Shown: positions 43,601-50,753, numbered from the stretch's first letter. The stretch: DNA of 64,000 bases from JANQOH01 sp965242575 (GCA_965242575.1 OZ251461.1:62001-126000), one strand, 5' to 3'. The notes: generated by a model from the letters alone, not told the origin. Made by a program: numbers and translations.

Positions 43601-45075
43601 TCGCGCTCAACCTCCCCGCGCTGCAAGTGGTCGCGCCGCTTTTCGCCGCGCCGCTATGCGCGCTGGCCGGGCGCGGCCGGCGGGCGTGGGCGCTGGCGGC
43701 GCTGGCGACCTGGGCCTCCTTCGCGATCTCCGCCGCGCTGCTGGCGCGGGTGCTCGCCGACGGCCCCATCGACTACGCTTTCGGCGGCTGGCCGGCGCCG
43801 TGGGGGATCGCCTACCGGGTGGATCTGCTGTCGGGCTTCGTCCTCGTCCTCGTGACCGGCGCCGCCTCGGCGATCATGCCCTTCGCGCTGGACAGCGTGC
43901 GCGACGAGATTCCCATCGCGCGCCACCGCCTGTTCTACACCGCCTACCTGCTTTGCCTCGCCGGCCTGCTCGGCGTGACGATCACCGGCGACGCGTTCAA
44001 CGCTTTCGTGTTCATGGAGGTGTCGTCGCTGTCGGGCTACGTGCTGGTGAGCCTCGGCCGCGACCCGAGGGCGTTGCTGGCGAGCTACCGCTACCTGGTC
44101 CTGGGGACCGTCGGCGCGACCTTCTTCGTCATCGGCGTCGGGCTGCTCTACATGCTCACCGGCACGTTGAACATAGCCGACCTCGCCGGGCGCGTTCCGC
44201 CGCTCGGCGGCAATCCGGCGGCGCTCGCCGCCTTCGCCTTCATCGTCGTCGGCCTGGGCCTGAAACTGGCGCTGTTTCCGCTCCACGCATGGCTGCCCGA
44301 CGCCTACGCGCATGCGCCGTCGATGGTCTCGGCGCTGCTCGCGGCGACGGCGACCAAGGTCGCCGTCTATCTCCTGCTGCGCTTCATGTTCACGGTGTTC
44401 GGGGCGGAATTCTCCACCGCCGTCCACCCCGTTACCGACGTCCTCCTGCCCGTGGCGGCCGTCGCCGCCTTCGTCGGCTCGCTGGTCGCGATCGGCCAGA
44501 CGAACCTGAAGCGGATGCTCGCCTGGTCGTCGGTGGCGCAGATCGGCTACGTCATGATCGGCGTCGGTCTGGCGAACGCGAGCGGGCTCACGGCCGCGGT
44601 GGTCCACCTCTTCAACCATGCGGCGATGAAGGGCGCGATGTTCCTCGCGCTCGGCGCGATAGCGCTGCGCGCCGGCGGGGTCGGAATGGACCGCCTGCGC
44701 GGCATGGGACGGCGGATGCCGCTCACCATGGCCGCCTTCGCGGTGGCGGGGGTGAGCCTGATCGGCCTGCCGGGGACGGTCGGCTTCGTCGCCAAGTGGT
44801 ATCTCGTCGTCGGCGCGCTGGAGCGCGGCCTGTGGCCGGTCGCCGTCCTGGTCCTCGCCACTTCGCTGATGGCCGTAGTCTATGTCTGGCGCGCGGTCGA
44901 GGCGGCGTATTTCGCCAGCCCCGACCTGGTGGTGGAGATCCGCGAGGCGCCGTGGCCGATGGTCGCCTCCAGCGCCGCGCTGGCCCTCGCCTGCGTCGTC
45001 TTCGGCCTGGCGACCGACCTCACCGTAGGCGCGGCGGCGCGGGTGGCGGCGGCGCTGCTGGGAGGCGGGCCGTGA
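43597..45075 (+). CDS. mnhD: Mrp-type antiporter subunit D, first copy
   Basis: The 492-residue protein is homologous to NuoM/NuoN. FNAFVFMEVSSLSGYVLVSL carries the conserved membrane Glu, and LKLALFPLHAWLPDAYAHAP holds the conserved Lys. MLAWSSVAQIGYVMIGVGL and FNHAAMKGAMFLALGA complete the antiporter fold. The GTG start overlaps the mnhC stop. Confidence 0.9.
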   Translation: MIALNLPALQVVAPLFAAPLCALAGRGRRAWALAALATWASFAISAALLARVLADGPIDYAFGGWPAPWGIAYRVDLLSGFVLVLVTGAASAIMPFALDSVRDEIPIARHRLFYTAYLLCLAGLLGVTITGDAFNAFVFMEVSSLSGYVLVSLGRDPRALLASYRYLVLGTVGATFFVIGVGLLYMLTGTLNIADLAGRVPPLGGNPAALAAFAFIVVGLGLKLALFPLHAWLPDAYAHAPSMVSALLAATATKVAVYLLLRFMFTVFGAEFSTAVHPVTDVLLPVAAVAAFVGSLVAIGQTNLKRMLAWSSVAQIGYVMIGVGLANASGLTAAVVHLFNHAAMKGAMFLALGAIALRAGGVGMDRLRGMGRRMPLTMAAFAVAGVSLIGLPGTVGFVAKWYLVVGALERGLWPVAVLVLATSLMAVVYVWRAVEAAYFASPDLVVEIREAPWPMVASSAALALACVVFGLATDLTVGAAARVAAALLGGGP

Positions 45076-46523
45076 CCCTGCTCGCGGCGACGCCGTTCAT
45101 TCCGCTCGCCGGCGCCGCGCTGGTGGCGCTCGGCTCGCGCTGGCCCAACCTCCGCGAGGCGGCGATGCTGGCGACGGCGCTGGCGCTGTTCGCGGCCGTG
45201 GCGTCGTTCGCGCCCGCGGTGTTCGCCGGCGCGCGCCCCGCCGTCGAACTGTACGAGGTCCTGCCGGGCCTCGCGCTGGCGTTCGAGATCGAGCCGCTCG
45301 GAATGCTGTTCGCGTCGATCGCGACCTTCCTGTGGATTCCCACCTCGATCTACACGATCGGCTACATGCGGGCGCATTGCGAGCGCAACCAGACCCGCTT
45401 CTACATATGGTTCACCCTCGCGCTGTGCGGCGCAGTCGGCGTCGCCTTCGCCGCCAACCTGTTCACGCTGTTCCTCTTTTACGAATTGCTGACGATCTCC
45501 ACCTACCCGCAGGTGGTCCATTCGGGCACCGGGGAGGCGCGGCGGTCGGGGCGCGTCTATCTCGGCGTCCTGCTGGGGACGTCGATAGGCTTCCTGCTGC
45601 TCGCCATCGCCGGGACCTGGGTCGCCGCCGGGACGCTCGACTTCCGCGACGGCGGGATCCTGGCGGGGAAGGCCGGCCCGCTGGCGATGGGCGCGCTGTT
45701 CGCGCTCTACGTGTTCGGCATCGGCAAGGCGGCGCTCATGCCGTTCCACCGCTGGCTGCCGGCGGCGATGATCGCGCCCACCCCGGTGAGCGCCATGCTG
45801 CACGCCGTCGCGGTAGTGAAGGCGGGCGTGTTCTGCGTCCTCAAGGTGGTGGTCTACGTCTTCGGCCTCGACGCGATGGCGGAGTCGCATCCCGGAGCGT
45901 GGCTGCCGTGGCTCGCGGCGTTCACCGTGGTCGCCGCGTCGCTGGTGGCGTTGACGAAGGACAACCTGAAGGCCCGCCTCGCCTATTCGACGGTGAGCCA
46001 GCTCGCCTATATCGTGCTCGGCGCGGCGCTCGCCACGCCGAGCGCGGTGCTCGGCGGCGGGCTGCACATGCTCACCCACGCCTTCGGCAAGATCACGTTG
46101 TTCTTCTGCGCCGGCGCCATCATCGTCACCGCCCACAAGGAGAACATCAGCGACATGCGCGGGATCGGCCGCGCCATGCCGCTGACCATGATCGCGTTCC
46201 TCATCGGCGCGCTCAGCATCGTCGGCCTGCCGCCCTTCGCGGGGGCGTGGAGCAAGTGGCTCCTCGGCCTCGGCGCGGTGGAGGCCGGAAGCGAGCTGTT
46301 CGTCGCCGCGCTGATGGTCTCCAGCCTGCTCAACATCGGCTACTTCATGCCGTTCGTCGCGCGCGCGTTCTTCCCCGGCGCGGCGCCGACCGAATTCGAC
46401 GGCGGCTACCGGGAGGCGCCGCTGGCCTGCCTCGCGCCGCTCCTGTTCACCGCCGCGGCCTGCCTCGTGCTGTTCTTCTTCCCCGGCCCCGCCTGGCGCC
46501 TTCTGGCGCAGCTGGTGTCGTGA
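45072..46523 (+). CDS. Mrp-type antiporter subunit D-like, second copy
   Basis: This 483-residue homologue has IATFLWIPTSIYTIGYMRAH near the N-terminus, which resembles NuoL/MnhA more than MnhD. FTLFLFYELLTISTYPQVVH contains the expected Glu, and GKAALMPFHRWLPAAMIAPT the Lys. HAFGKITLFFCAGAIIV completes the half-channel set. It lacks the long C-terminal extension of true MnhA. The GTG start overlaps the preceding stop. Confidence 0.86.
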   Translation: MTLLAATPFIPLAGAALVALGSRWPNLREAAMLATALALFAAVASFAPAVFAGARPAVELYEVLPGLALAFEIEPLGMLFASIATFLWIPTSIYTIGYMRAHCERNQTRFYIWFTLALCGAVGVAFAANLFTLFLFYELLTISTYPQVVHSGTGEARRSGRVYLGVLLGTSIGFLLLAIAGTWVAAGTLDFRDGGILAGKAGPLAMGALFALYVFGIGKAALMPFHRWLPAAMIAPTPVSAMLHAVAVVKAGVFCVLKVVVYVFGLDAMAESHPGAWLPWLAAFTVVAASLVALTKDNLKARLAYSTVSQLAYIVLGAALATPSAVLGGGLHMLTHAFGKITLFFCAGAIIVTAHKENISDMRGIGRAMPLTMIAFLIGALSIVGLPPFAGAWSKWLLGLGAVEAGSELFVAALMVSSLLNIGYFMPFVARAFFPGAAPTEFDGGYREAPLACLAPLLFTAAACLVLFFFPGPAWRLLAQLVS

Positions 46524-46533
46524 GGCGGCGGCG

Positions 46534-46812
46534 ATGAAGACTCCCGAAGGCCGGAGGCACTGGCTCGACGACAGGCGCAACGTGCGCAAACTTCTTTATG
46601 CGCTCTACGCCGCCTGCGCCCTGTTGCTGGCGGCCGACCTGTTCTACCATAAGCACGCCATCCTCGATTTCGAGGGCTGGTTCGGCTTCTACGGCGCGTA
46701 CGGGTTCATCGCCTGCGTGGCCCTCGTGCTGGCGGCCCGCGAACTGCGCAAATTGGTGTCGCGCCCGCTCGATTATTACGACCGCGAAGACGGGGCGGAC
46801 GATGACCGCTAG
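46534..46812 (+). CDS. Small two-helix membrane protein of the antiporter operon
   Basis: The 92-residue protein has a basic N-terminus. It then has two hydrophobic helices (LLYALYAACALLLAADLFY and GAYGFIACVALVLAARELR) and an acidic tail (DYYDREDGADDDR). I know no named family for it. Its position between two antiporter-like subunits, with an 11-base overlap with the next gene, suggests an accessory subunit of the complex. Confidence 0.7.
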   Translation: MKTPEGRRHWLDDRRNVRKLLYALYAACALLLAADLFYHKHAILDFEGWFGFYGAYGFIACVALVLAARELRKLVSRPLDYYDREDGADDDR

Positions 46813-48493
46813 CGTTCCGCCGTTCCTGGTCTTCGCCGCCGGCGCGCTTCTGCTGCCGCTGCTGCCGGAGCGCCTGCGCCCGGCGTGGACCTTGTTCGTC
46901 CCCCTGGCCGGGCTGGTCAACCTGCTGGCGCTCGACGCCGGAATCCACTGGCGCGCCGGGGTCCTCGACTACGAACTCGTGTTCGGGCGCGTCGACAAGC
47001 TGAGTTACATCTTCGCCCTGCTCTTCCATATCGCCGCCGCGCTCGGCGCGGTGTTCGCGCTGCATACCCGCGACGCGGTCCAGCAGGCGAGCGCGCTGCT
47101 CTACGCCGCCGGCGCGCTCGGCGCGGTGTTCGCGGGCGACCTGCTCACCCTCTTCCTGTTCTGGGAGGCGATGGCGCTCGCGAGCGTGTTCCTGGTCTGG
47201 GCGCGCCGCACCGGGCGCGCCGCGCGCGCCGGGCTGCGCTACCTTACGGCGCAGGTCGCCTCGGGCGTCCTGCTGCTCGCCGGGGCGATGGTCCTTTACG
47301 GCGAGACCGGCAGCCTCGCCTTCGACGCCCTGTCGCTCGACGGCCTGGGCGGCAAGCTGATCTTCCTCGCCTTCGGGGTGAAGTGCGCCTGGCCGTTCCT
47401 GCACAGCTGGCTGACCGATGCTTACCCGGAATCCACTCCCACCGGCGCGGTCTTCCTCAGCGCGTTCACCACCAAGGTCGCGGTGTACGCGCTGGCGCGG
47501 TCGTTCGCGGGGACGGAGGCGCTGATATGGATCGGCGCGGCGATGGCGATGTTCCCCATCTTCTACGCCGTGATCGAGAACGACCTGCGCCGGGTGCTGG
47601 CCTACAGCCTCATCAACCAAGTCGGCTTCATGGTGGTCGGGATCGGCCTGGGGACGGCGCTCGGCCTCAACGGCGCGGTGAGCCACGCCTTCAACGACGT
47701 GGTGTTCAAGGGGCTGCTGTTCATGAGCATGGGCGCGGTGCTGCACATGACCGGGCGCATCGACGGGACCGACCTGGGCGGCCTCTACAAGACCATGCCG
47801 TGGACGACGGGGTTCTGCCTCGTCGGCGCGGCGTCGATCTCCGCCTTCCCGCTGTTCTCCGGCTTCGTGTCGAAATCGATGGTGATGGCGTCGGCGGCGG
47901 AGGAGGGCTACGTCGTCGTGTTCCTGTGCCTGTTGTTCGCGAGCGCCGGGGTGTTCCACCATGCGGGGATCAAGATCCCCTATTTCGCGTTCTTCGCGCA
48001 CGATTCGGGCATTCGCGTCTCCGACCCGCCGCGCAACATGCTCATCGCCATGGGCCTCGCCGCGGCGATCTGCGTTTTCAACGGCGTCTATCCCTGGGCG
48101 CTTTACGACCTGCTGCCGTGGCCGGTGGACTACGAACCCTACACGGCGACCCACGTGATTACGCAGCTGCAGCTGTTGTTCTTCTCGGCGCTGGCCTTCG
48201 CGCTGCTCATGCTGTCGGGCCTGTATCCGCCCGAGCTGCGGCTCGCGAACCTCGACGCCGACTGGCTGCTGCGCCGCCCCGGCCGCCTTCTGGCCGAGGG
48301 CGCGGGGCGGCGGGCGCTGGCGCTGCAGGCGGGCGGCCTCGCGCTGGCGCGCGCGGCGTTCGCGCCGCTGGGCCGCGCGGCGTGGCGCTGGCATGCGCCG
48401 GGCGGCGCGCTGGCGCGCGGCTGGACCTCCGGCACGGCGGCGGCGGCGGTCGTCGCCCTGCTCGCGTTCTGCCTCCTGTTCCTCTACGCCTGA
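46802..48493 (+). CDS. Mrp-type antiporter subunit D-like, third copy, long form
   Basis: The 563-residue protein is another NuoM/NuoN-type antiporter subunit. LTLFLFWEAMALASVFLVWA has the key Glu, KCAWPFLHSWLTDAYPESTP the key Lys, and RRVLAYSLINQVGFMVVGIG the second half-channel. It is longer than the other two because of additional C-terminal helices (ALALQAGGLALARAAF and a last segment AAAAVVALLAFCLLFLY). That partly compensates for the absence of a full MnhA. It is the last gene of the operon. Confidence 0.86.
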   Translation: MTASVPPFLVFAAGALLLPLLPERLRPAWTLFVPLAGLVNLLALDAGIHWRAGVLDYELVFGRVDKLSYIFALLFHIAAALGAVFALHTRDAVQQASALLYAAGALGAVFAGDLLTLFLFWEAMALASVFLVWARRTGRAARAGLRYLTAQVASGVLLLAGAMVLYGETGSLAFDALSLDGLGGKLIFLAFGVKCAWPFLHSWLTDAYPESTPTGAVFLSAFTTKVAVYALARSFAGTEALIWIGAAMAMFPIFYAVIENDLRRVLAYSLINQVGFMVVGIGLGTALGLNGAVSHAFNDVVFKGLLFMSMGAVLHMTGRIDGTDLGGLYKTMPWTTGFCLVGAASISAFPLFSGFVSKSMVMASAAEEGYVVVFLCLLFASAGVFHHAGIKIPYFAFFAHDSGIRVSDPPRNMLIAMGLAAAICVFNGVYPWALYDLLPWPVDYEPYTATHVITQLQLLFFSALAFALLMLSGLYPPELRLANLDADWLLRRPGRLLAEGAGRRALALQAGGLALARAAFAPLGRAAWRWHAPGGALARGWTSGTAAAAVVALLAFCLLFLYA

Positions 48494-48560
48494 CGGCGGC
48501 GGCGGCGCCTCCGCAAGACCGGGCGCGCGAGCCGGCGCACCCAGGCGCCAAGCGGACTCT

Positions 48561-48619
48561 TCAACTACCCGGGGGGTTCTCGTGGGCCTGGGTCGAACTG
48601 GCGGAGGAGATGCAGCTGC
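48561..48619 (-). pseudogene. Truncated 3' end of a RiPP precursor gene
   Basis: This segment encodes CISSASSTQAHENPPGS and a stop, almost the same C-terminus as the precursor at 49846-50253. The similarity runs over 48531-48619 against 49816-49912, including the GCCGGCGCACCCAG block beyond the stop, with a 9-base deletion in the Ser repeat. No leader-coding sequence precedes it. Upstream DNA changes directly into the tRNA-like region, so it is a duplication scar. Confidence 0.7.
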
Positions 48620-48669
48620 TCCCCCCGGACGAGTCGTCAAGCCGCGCGGCGGCGCAAGGGGGAGGGTGT

Positions 48670-48757
48670 GGACGCCTGGGCCGGTCTTGAACCGGCACAC
48701 GAGAACGGGCATCGGGCCCGCACTCCACTCTACCCGTTGAGATGCACCTCGACGTCC
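48670..48757 (-). ncRNA. tRNA-like sequence, copy A (88 bases)
   Basis: The terminal GGACGTC pairs with GGCGTCC. A CTC-AACGGGTA-GAG D-like arm follows, and a T-arm GCCGG-TTCAAGA-CCGGC has a correct 7-base T-loop. Where the anticodon arm should be there is a 10-pair hairpin with one mismatch (stem segments 701-710 and 716-725 of 48 kb) and a 5-base loop. Eight extra bases separate the acceptor and D arms, and CCA is not in the normal place, so it is unlikely to be an ordinary tRNA. The first 33 and last 31 bases are identical to copies B and C. Confidence 0.55.
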
Positions 48758-48765
48758 ACATGTGC

Positions 48766-48794
48766 ATTCTAGCCGTCGCCGAGCGCGCCGTCAA
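48766..48794 (-). promoter_or_regulatory. Promoter-like sequence before tRNA-like copy A
   Basis: TTGACG (48794-48789) and TAGAAT (48771-48766) are 17 bases apart, 9 bases before the tRNA-like 5' end. The same bases also encode the last residues and stop of the RNase-like gene (LDGALGDG, TAG), so conservation could come from the coding function. Confidence 0.5.
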
Positions 48795-49261
48795 GGAGGG
48801 TGTATCGACTGCGGTCGATCAATTTCTCTGCATCCACATACGCCGCCGTCGTCACCTTGTTCGTTTCCCCATCGCGGTCGGTGGGCTGCCGGACGCGGAC
48901 GACGATCTTCCCCGCCTTCCGGCCGGGGCCGTCGAAGACGTAGAGCAGCATGGGATTTCCGCGGTTCGTCTCAAGCAGCACCGCGCGTGGCTGCGCCAGA
49001 ATCTCCGGCAGGCGGTCGATGTCCGCCTCCGCCACCAGCTTGCCCAGGCGCCTTCGTGTCGCGGACCGCGTGGGCGGCGTCACGCCGCGAGACCGTCACC
49101 AGCGCCGTGGACGGCGCGCGGCCCAGCCGGCGCAGCCCGGCCAGAACCGGCGGTGAAAGCGCGCCTATCGGCATCGGATCGGGCGCGTCCGGCCCGGGCT
49201 CCGCCAGCCGCCAACGCCGGAACTCCGCCAGCGACGAAGCCCGCGGCGCAGGGTGCGCCAT
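48769..49261 (-). pseudogene. Phage MuF C-terminal (PBECR2-like) RNase-domain protein, frameshifted
   Basis: The frame from the ATG at 49261 (GGAGGA ribosome site) encodes MAHPAPRASSLAEF through TVSRRDAAHAVRDTKAP. A +1 shift near 49045-49055 is needed to continue as GKLVAEADIDRLPEILAQP, then NPMLLYVFDGPG, KIVVRVRQP and VTTAAYVDAEKL. The combined pattern resembles the C-terminal domain of phage head-morphogenesis (MuF) proteins. That domain is assigned to the Barnase/EndoU/colicin E5-D/RelE nuclease superfamily. Here it would be a free-standing protein of about 160 residues. A GTG at 49083 could start a shorter product. tRNA-like copies lie on both sides. Confidence 0.5.
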
Positions 49262-49300
49262 GCCGTCCTCCGGGGAGTGCAATCTATGGCAAGAGGATGC

Positions 49301-49387
49301 GGACGCCTGGGCCGGTCTTGAACCGGCACACGAGGGGGTTCTACGACCGCCGCTCCACTCTACCCGTTGAGATGCACCTCGACGTCC
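49301..49387 (-). ncRNA. tRNA-like sequence, copy B (87 bases)
   Basis: The first 33 and last 31 bases are identical to copies A and C, including the 7-pair terminal stem and the TTCAAGA T-loop. The 23-base centre is different. It can form an 8-pair hairpin with two bulged C residues and loop CGTAGA. The RNase-like gene starts 40 bases downstream on the same strand. Confidence 0.55.
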
Positions 49388-49395
49388 ACGTGTGG

Positions 49396-49424
49396 ATTCT
49401 AGCCATCGTCGAGCGCGCCGTCAA
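49396..49424 (-). promoter_or_regulatory. Promoter-like sequence before tRNA-like copy B
   Basis: TTGACG (49424-49419) and TAGAAT (49401-49396) are 17 bases apart. Like the copy A site, this stretch can be read as the residue string FDGALDDG plus stop. It may therefore be a relic of a duplicated RNase-gene end. Confidence 0.5.
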
Positions 49425-49465
49425 ACGCCCCGAAGGGCGTCCGGCGGCATGCGCGCGAAGCGCGG

Positions 49466-49553
49466 ACGCCCGGGCCGGACTCGAACCGGCTGCATGACGC
49501 GGCGCGCGCAAGAACGCGCGCCGCGCCTGCTCTGCCCGTTGAGCTACCGGGCG
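49466..49553 (-). ncRNA. tRNA-like sequence, copy D (most canonical body)
   Basis: Acceptor CGCCCGG pairs perfectly with CCGGGCG, with linker TA. The D-arm is GCTC-AACGGGCA-GAGC and the T-arm GCCGG-TTCGAGT-CCGGC, with discriminator T. The anticodon arm is replaced by a 13-pair hairpin (49496-49508 with 49515-49527, one G-U) with a 6-base loop, TTCTTG on the RNA strand. This is not a usable 7-base anticodon loop. CCA is not encoded. A TTGACG lies 36-41 bases upstream, with a weak TTGCAT at the -10 position (49566-49594). Confidence 0.55.
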
Positions 49554-49623
49554 CCCGCTCCGGACATGCAACGCCCGGCCGGGCGATCCGTCAAGCAGCG
49601 CCGCGGCGCAAGGGGGAGGATGT

Positions 49624-49711
49624 GGACGCCTGGGCCGGTCTTGAACCGGCACACGGGCAAAGGCCGTCAGCCCGAGCCCCACTCTACCCGTTGAGATGCA
49701 CCTCGACGTCC
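49624..49711 (-). ncRNA. tRNA-like sequence, copy C (88 bases)
   Basis: It has the same 33-base and 31-base ends as A and B, with a third, unrelated 24-base centre. The outer GGGC pairs with GCCC and an inner GGC pairs with GCC around a TGACG loop. The 3' flank (ACATCCTCCCCCTTGCGCC) is nearly the same as after copy A, so a larger unit was duplicated. Confidence 0.55.
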
Positions 49712-49719
49712 AAGTTCAC

Positions 49720-49748
49720 ACGCTATCCGTCGTCGAGCGCGCCGTCAA
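49720..49748 (-). promoter_or_regulatory. Promoter-like sequence before tRNA-like copy C
   Basis: TTGACG (49748-49743) and TAGCGT (49725-49720) are 17 bases apart. The stretch also reads LDGALDDG plus stop, as at copies A and B. Confidence 0.4.
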
Positions 49749-49750
49749 GC

Positions 49751-49829
49751 CTGGGTGCGCCGGCGTCCCGCCGGCATCTTCTCTTGTACGCGCTTCGCGC
49801 GCATGCCGGCGGGACGCCGGCGCACCCAG
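49751..49829 (-). repeat. Perfect 27-base inverted repeat with 25-base loop
   Basis: The arms 49751-49777 and 49803-49829 are exact complements, built around GCCGGCGTCCCGCCGGCAT. The hairpin begins 17 bases after the stop of the precursor at 49846. It could terminate the precursor transcript or protect its 3' end. No U-tract follows. Part of one arm (GCCGGCGCACCCAG) recurs at 48531, so it could also be a mobile or recombination-prone repeat. Confidence 0.75.
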
Positions 49830-49845
49830 GGGCCAAGCGAGCCCT

Positions 49846-50253
49846 TCAGCTGCCCGGGGGGTTCTCGTGGGTCTGGGTCGAACTGGCGGAGCTGGCGGAG
49901 GAGATGCAGCTGGGAATGGTGCCCAGGCAACTGGCGGTGCCGGCGGTCTGCGCGCCGGTCTGGGCGGCCGCCGCAACGCCGTCCAGATCCTCGTCCATGA
50001 GAACGCCGTTCGGGTCGGGCGGCAGGACGAAGTGGAAGACCTCGCCGGTGTTCTCCACGATCCGCGCCTCGGCGCCGGTGGACAGGTCGAGGCCGCGTTC
50101 GGAGAGGACCTCGCGCCCCTCGCCGGCGCGGGCGCGCAGCGCGGGATCGGCGCGCCAGTCGGCGGCGAGCGACCGGGCCAAGTCCTGGACGGCCGCCATT
50201 TCCTCCTCGGAAAGCGGCGGCGACGCGGGCACGGCGCGGAACGGCTGGGTCAT
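49846..50253 (-). CDS. NHLP/proteusin-type RiPP precursor 1 (no GG motif)
   Basis: This 135-residue precursor has a leader with ARSLAADWRADPALRARAG, ARIVENTGEVFHFVLPPDPN and LMDEDLDG. Its closest relative is precursor 4 in the same array. At the cleavage position it reads GVAAAA instead of VSGG, so processing may differ or be lost. The candidate core runs from about residue 98 to 135. It contains TASCLGTIPSCISSASSASS, which has two Cys, and ends in HENPPGS. It has its own promoter at 50289-50317. The 3' end is duplicated at 48531-48619. Confidence 0.75.
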   Translation of the reverse strand: MTQPFRAVPASPPLSEEEMAAVQDLARSLAADWRADPALRARAGEGREVLSERGLDLSTGAEARIVENTGEVFHFVLPPDPNGVLMDEDLDGVAAAAQTGAQTAGTASCLGTIPSCISSASSASSTQTHENPPGS

Positions 50254-50288
50254 GTCGCGTTTCTCCTCGACGTCTTCTTCGGACCGTT

Positions 50289-50317
50289 CGTATAGCGCAA
50301 CCGGAGGCGAAAGTCAA
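50289..50317 (-). promoter_or_regulatory. Promoter of RiPP precursor 1
   Basis: TTGACT (50317-50312) and TATACG (50294-50289) are 17 bases apart, 36 bases before the start codon. This gives precursor 1 an independent promoter inside the array. Confidence 0.6.
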
Positions 50318-50366
50318 GGGCGGAGAGACTCCGAACGGACCCCCTCCCCGTTTCTCGCGCTCCGGC

Positions 50367-50753
50367 CTATACGGATCGGGAGCCGGCGGTGCCGGCGGTG
50401 CCGGCGCTGCTGAGGCTGCTGGGCCCCGTCGAGCAAACGAAGGAGCTCATGCTGCCCACCGAAGCCGCCGATCCGAGGGTCGATCCGCCCGACACGTCGG
50501 CCAGCGTCTCGTCGCGCAGCAACGTGTTCGGGTCCGGGGGCAGCGCGAAATGGCGCACTTCGCGGGTGTCCGCCACGATTCGATGATCGACGCCCTCCGG
50601 CAGATCGATGCCCAGCTCGGCGAGCGCGCCGGCCGCGTCCCCGGAATCAATCCGCGCGCGCAGCTCGGGGTCGGCGCGGTAACGCTCCGCCAGGTCCTCG
50701 ATGCGCGTCTGGTTGGCGCGCTCCTCCGGCGTCCAGTGTTCAAGAACGGTCAT
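50367..50753 (-). CDS. NHLP/proteusin-type RiPP precursor 2
   Basis: This 128-residue precursor has a GGAGG ribosome site. The leader has IEDLAERYRADPELRARIDS and VADTREVRHFALPPDPN, and LRDETLADVSGG ends the leader at residue 90. The 38-residue core starts STLGSAASVGSMSSFVC and ends SSAGTAGTAGSRSV. It is rich in Ser, Gly, Ala and Thr with one Cys, and nearly matches the core of precursor 5. No modification gene is nearby. The assignment rests on leader architecture, tandem paralogy and core composition. Confidence 0.78.
   Translation of the reverse strand: MTVLEHWTPEERANQTRIEDLAERYRADPELRARIDSGDAAGALAELGIDLPEGVDHRIVADTREVRHFALPPDPNTLLRDETLADVSGGSTLGSAASVGSMSSFVCSTGPSSLSSAGTAGTAGSRSV

Noticed and set aside
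48561..48794. A recurring small protein containing TWTSRCISTGRVE in front of each tRNA-like copy
   Set aside because: The repeated peptide is just a translation of the conserved tRNA-like DNA. It has no ribosome site, and no codon-position pattern supports it.
49466..49553. Copy D as an ordinary functional tRNA
   Set aside because: Although the acceptor, D-arm and T-arm are perfect, the anticodon arm is a 13-pair hairpin with a 6-base loop, and no CCA is encoded, so decoding is implausible.
48670..49711. The tRNA-like repeats as a CRISPR array
   Set aside because: There are only four units, spacing is irregular, and the conserved parts flank the variable centre inside each unit instead of alternating as repeat and spacer. 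No cas gene is present.
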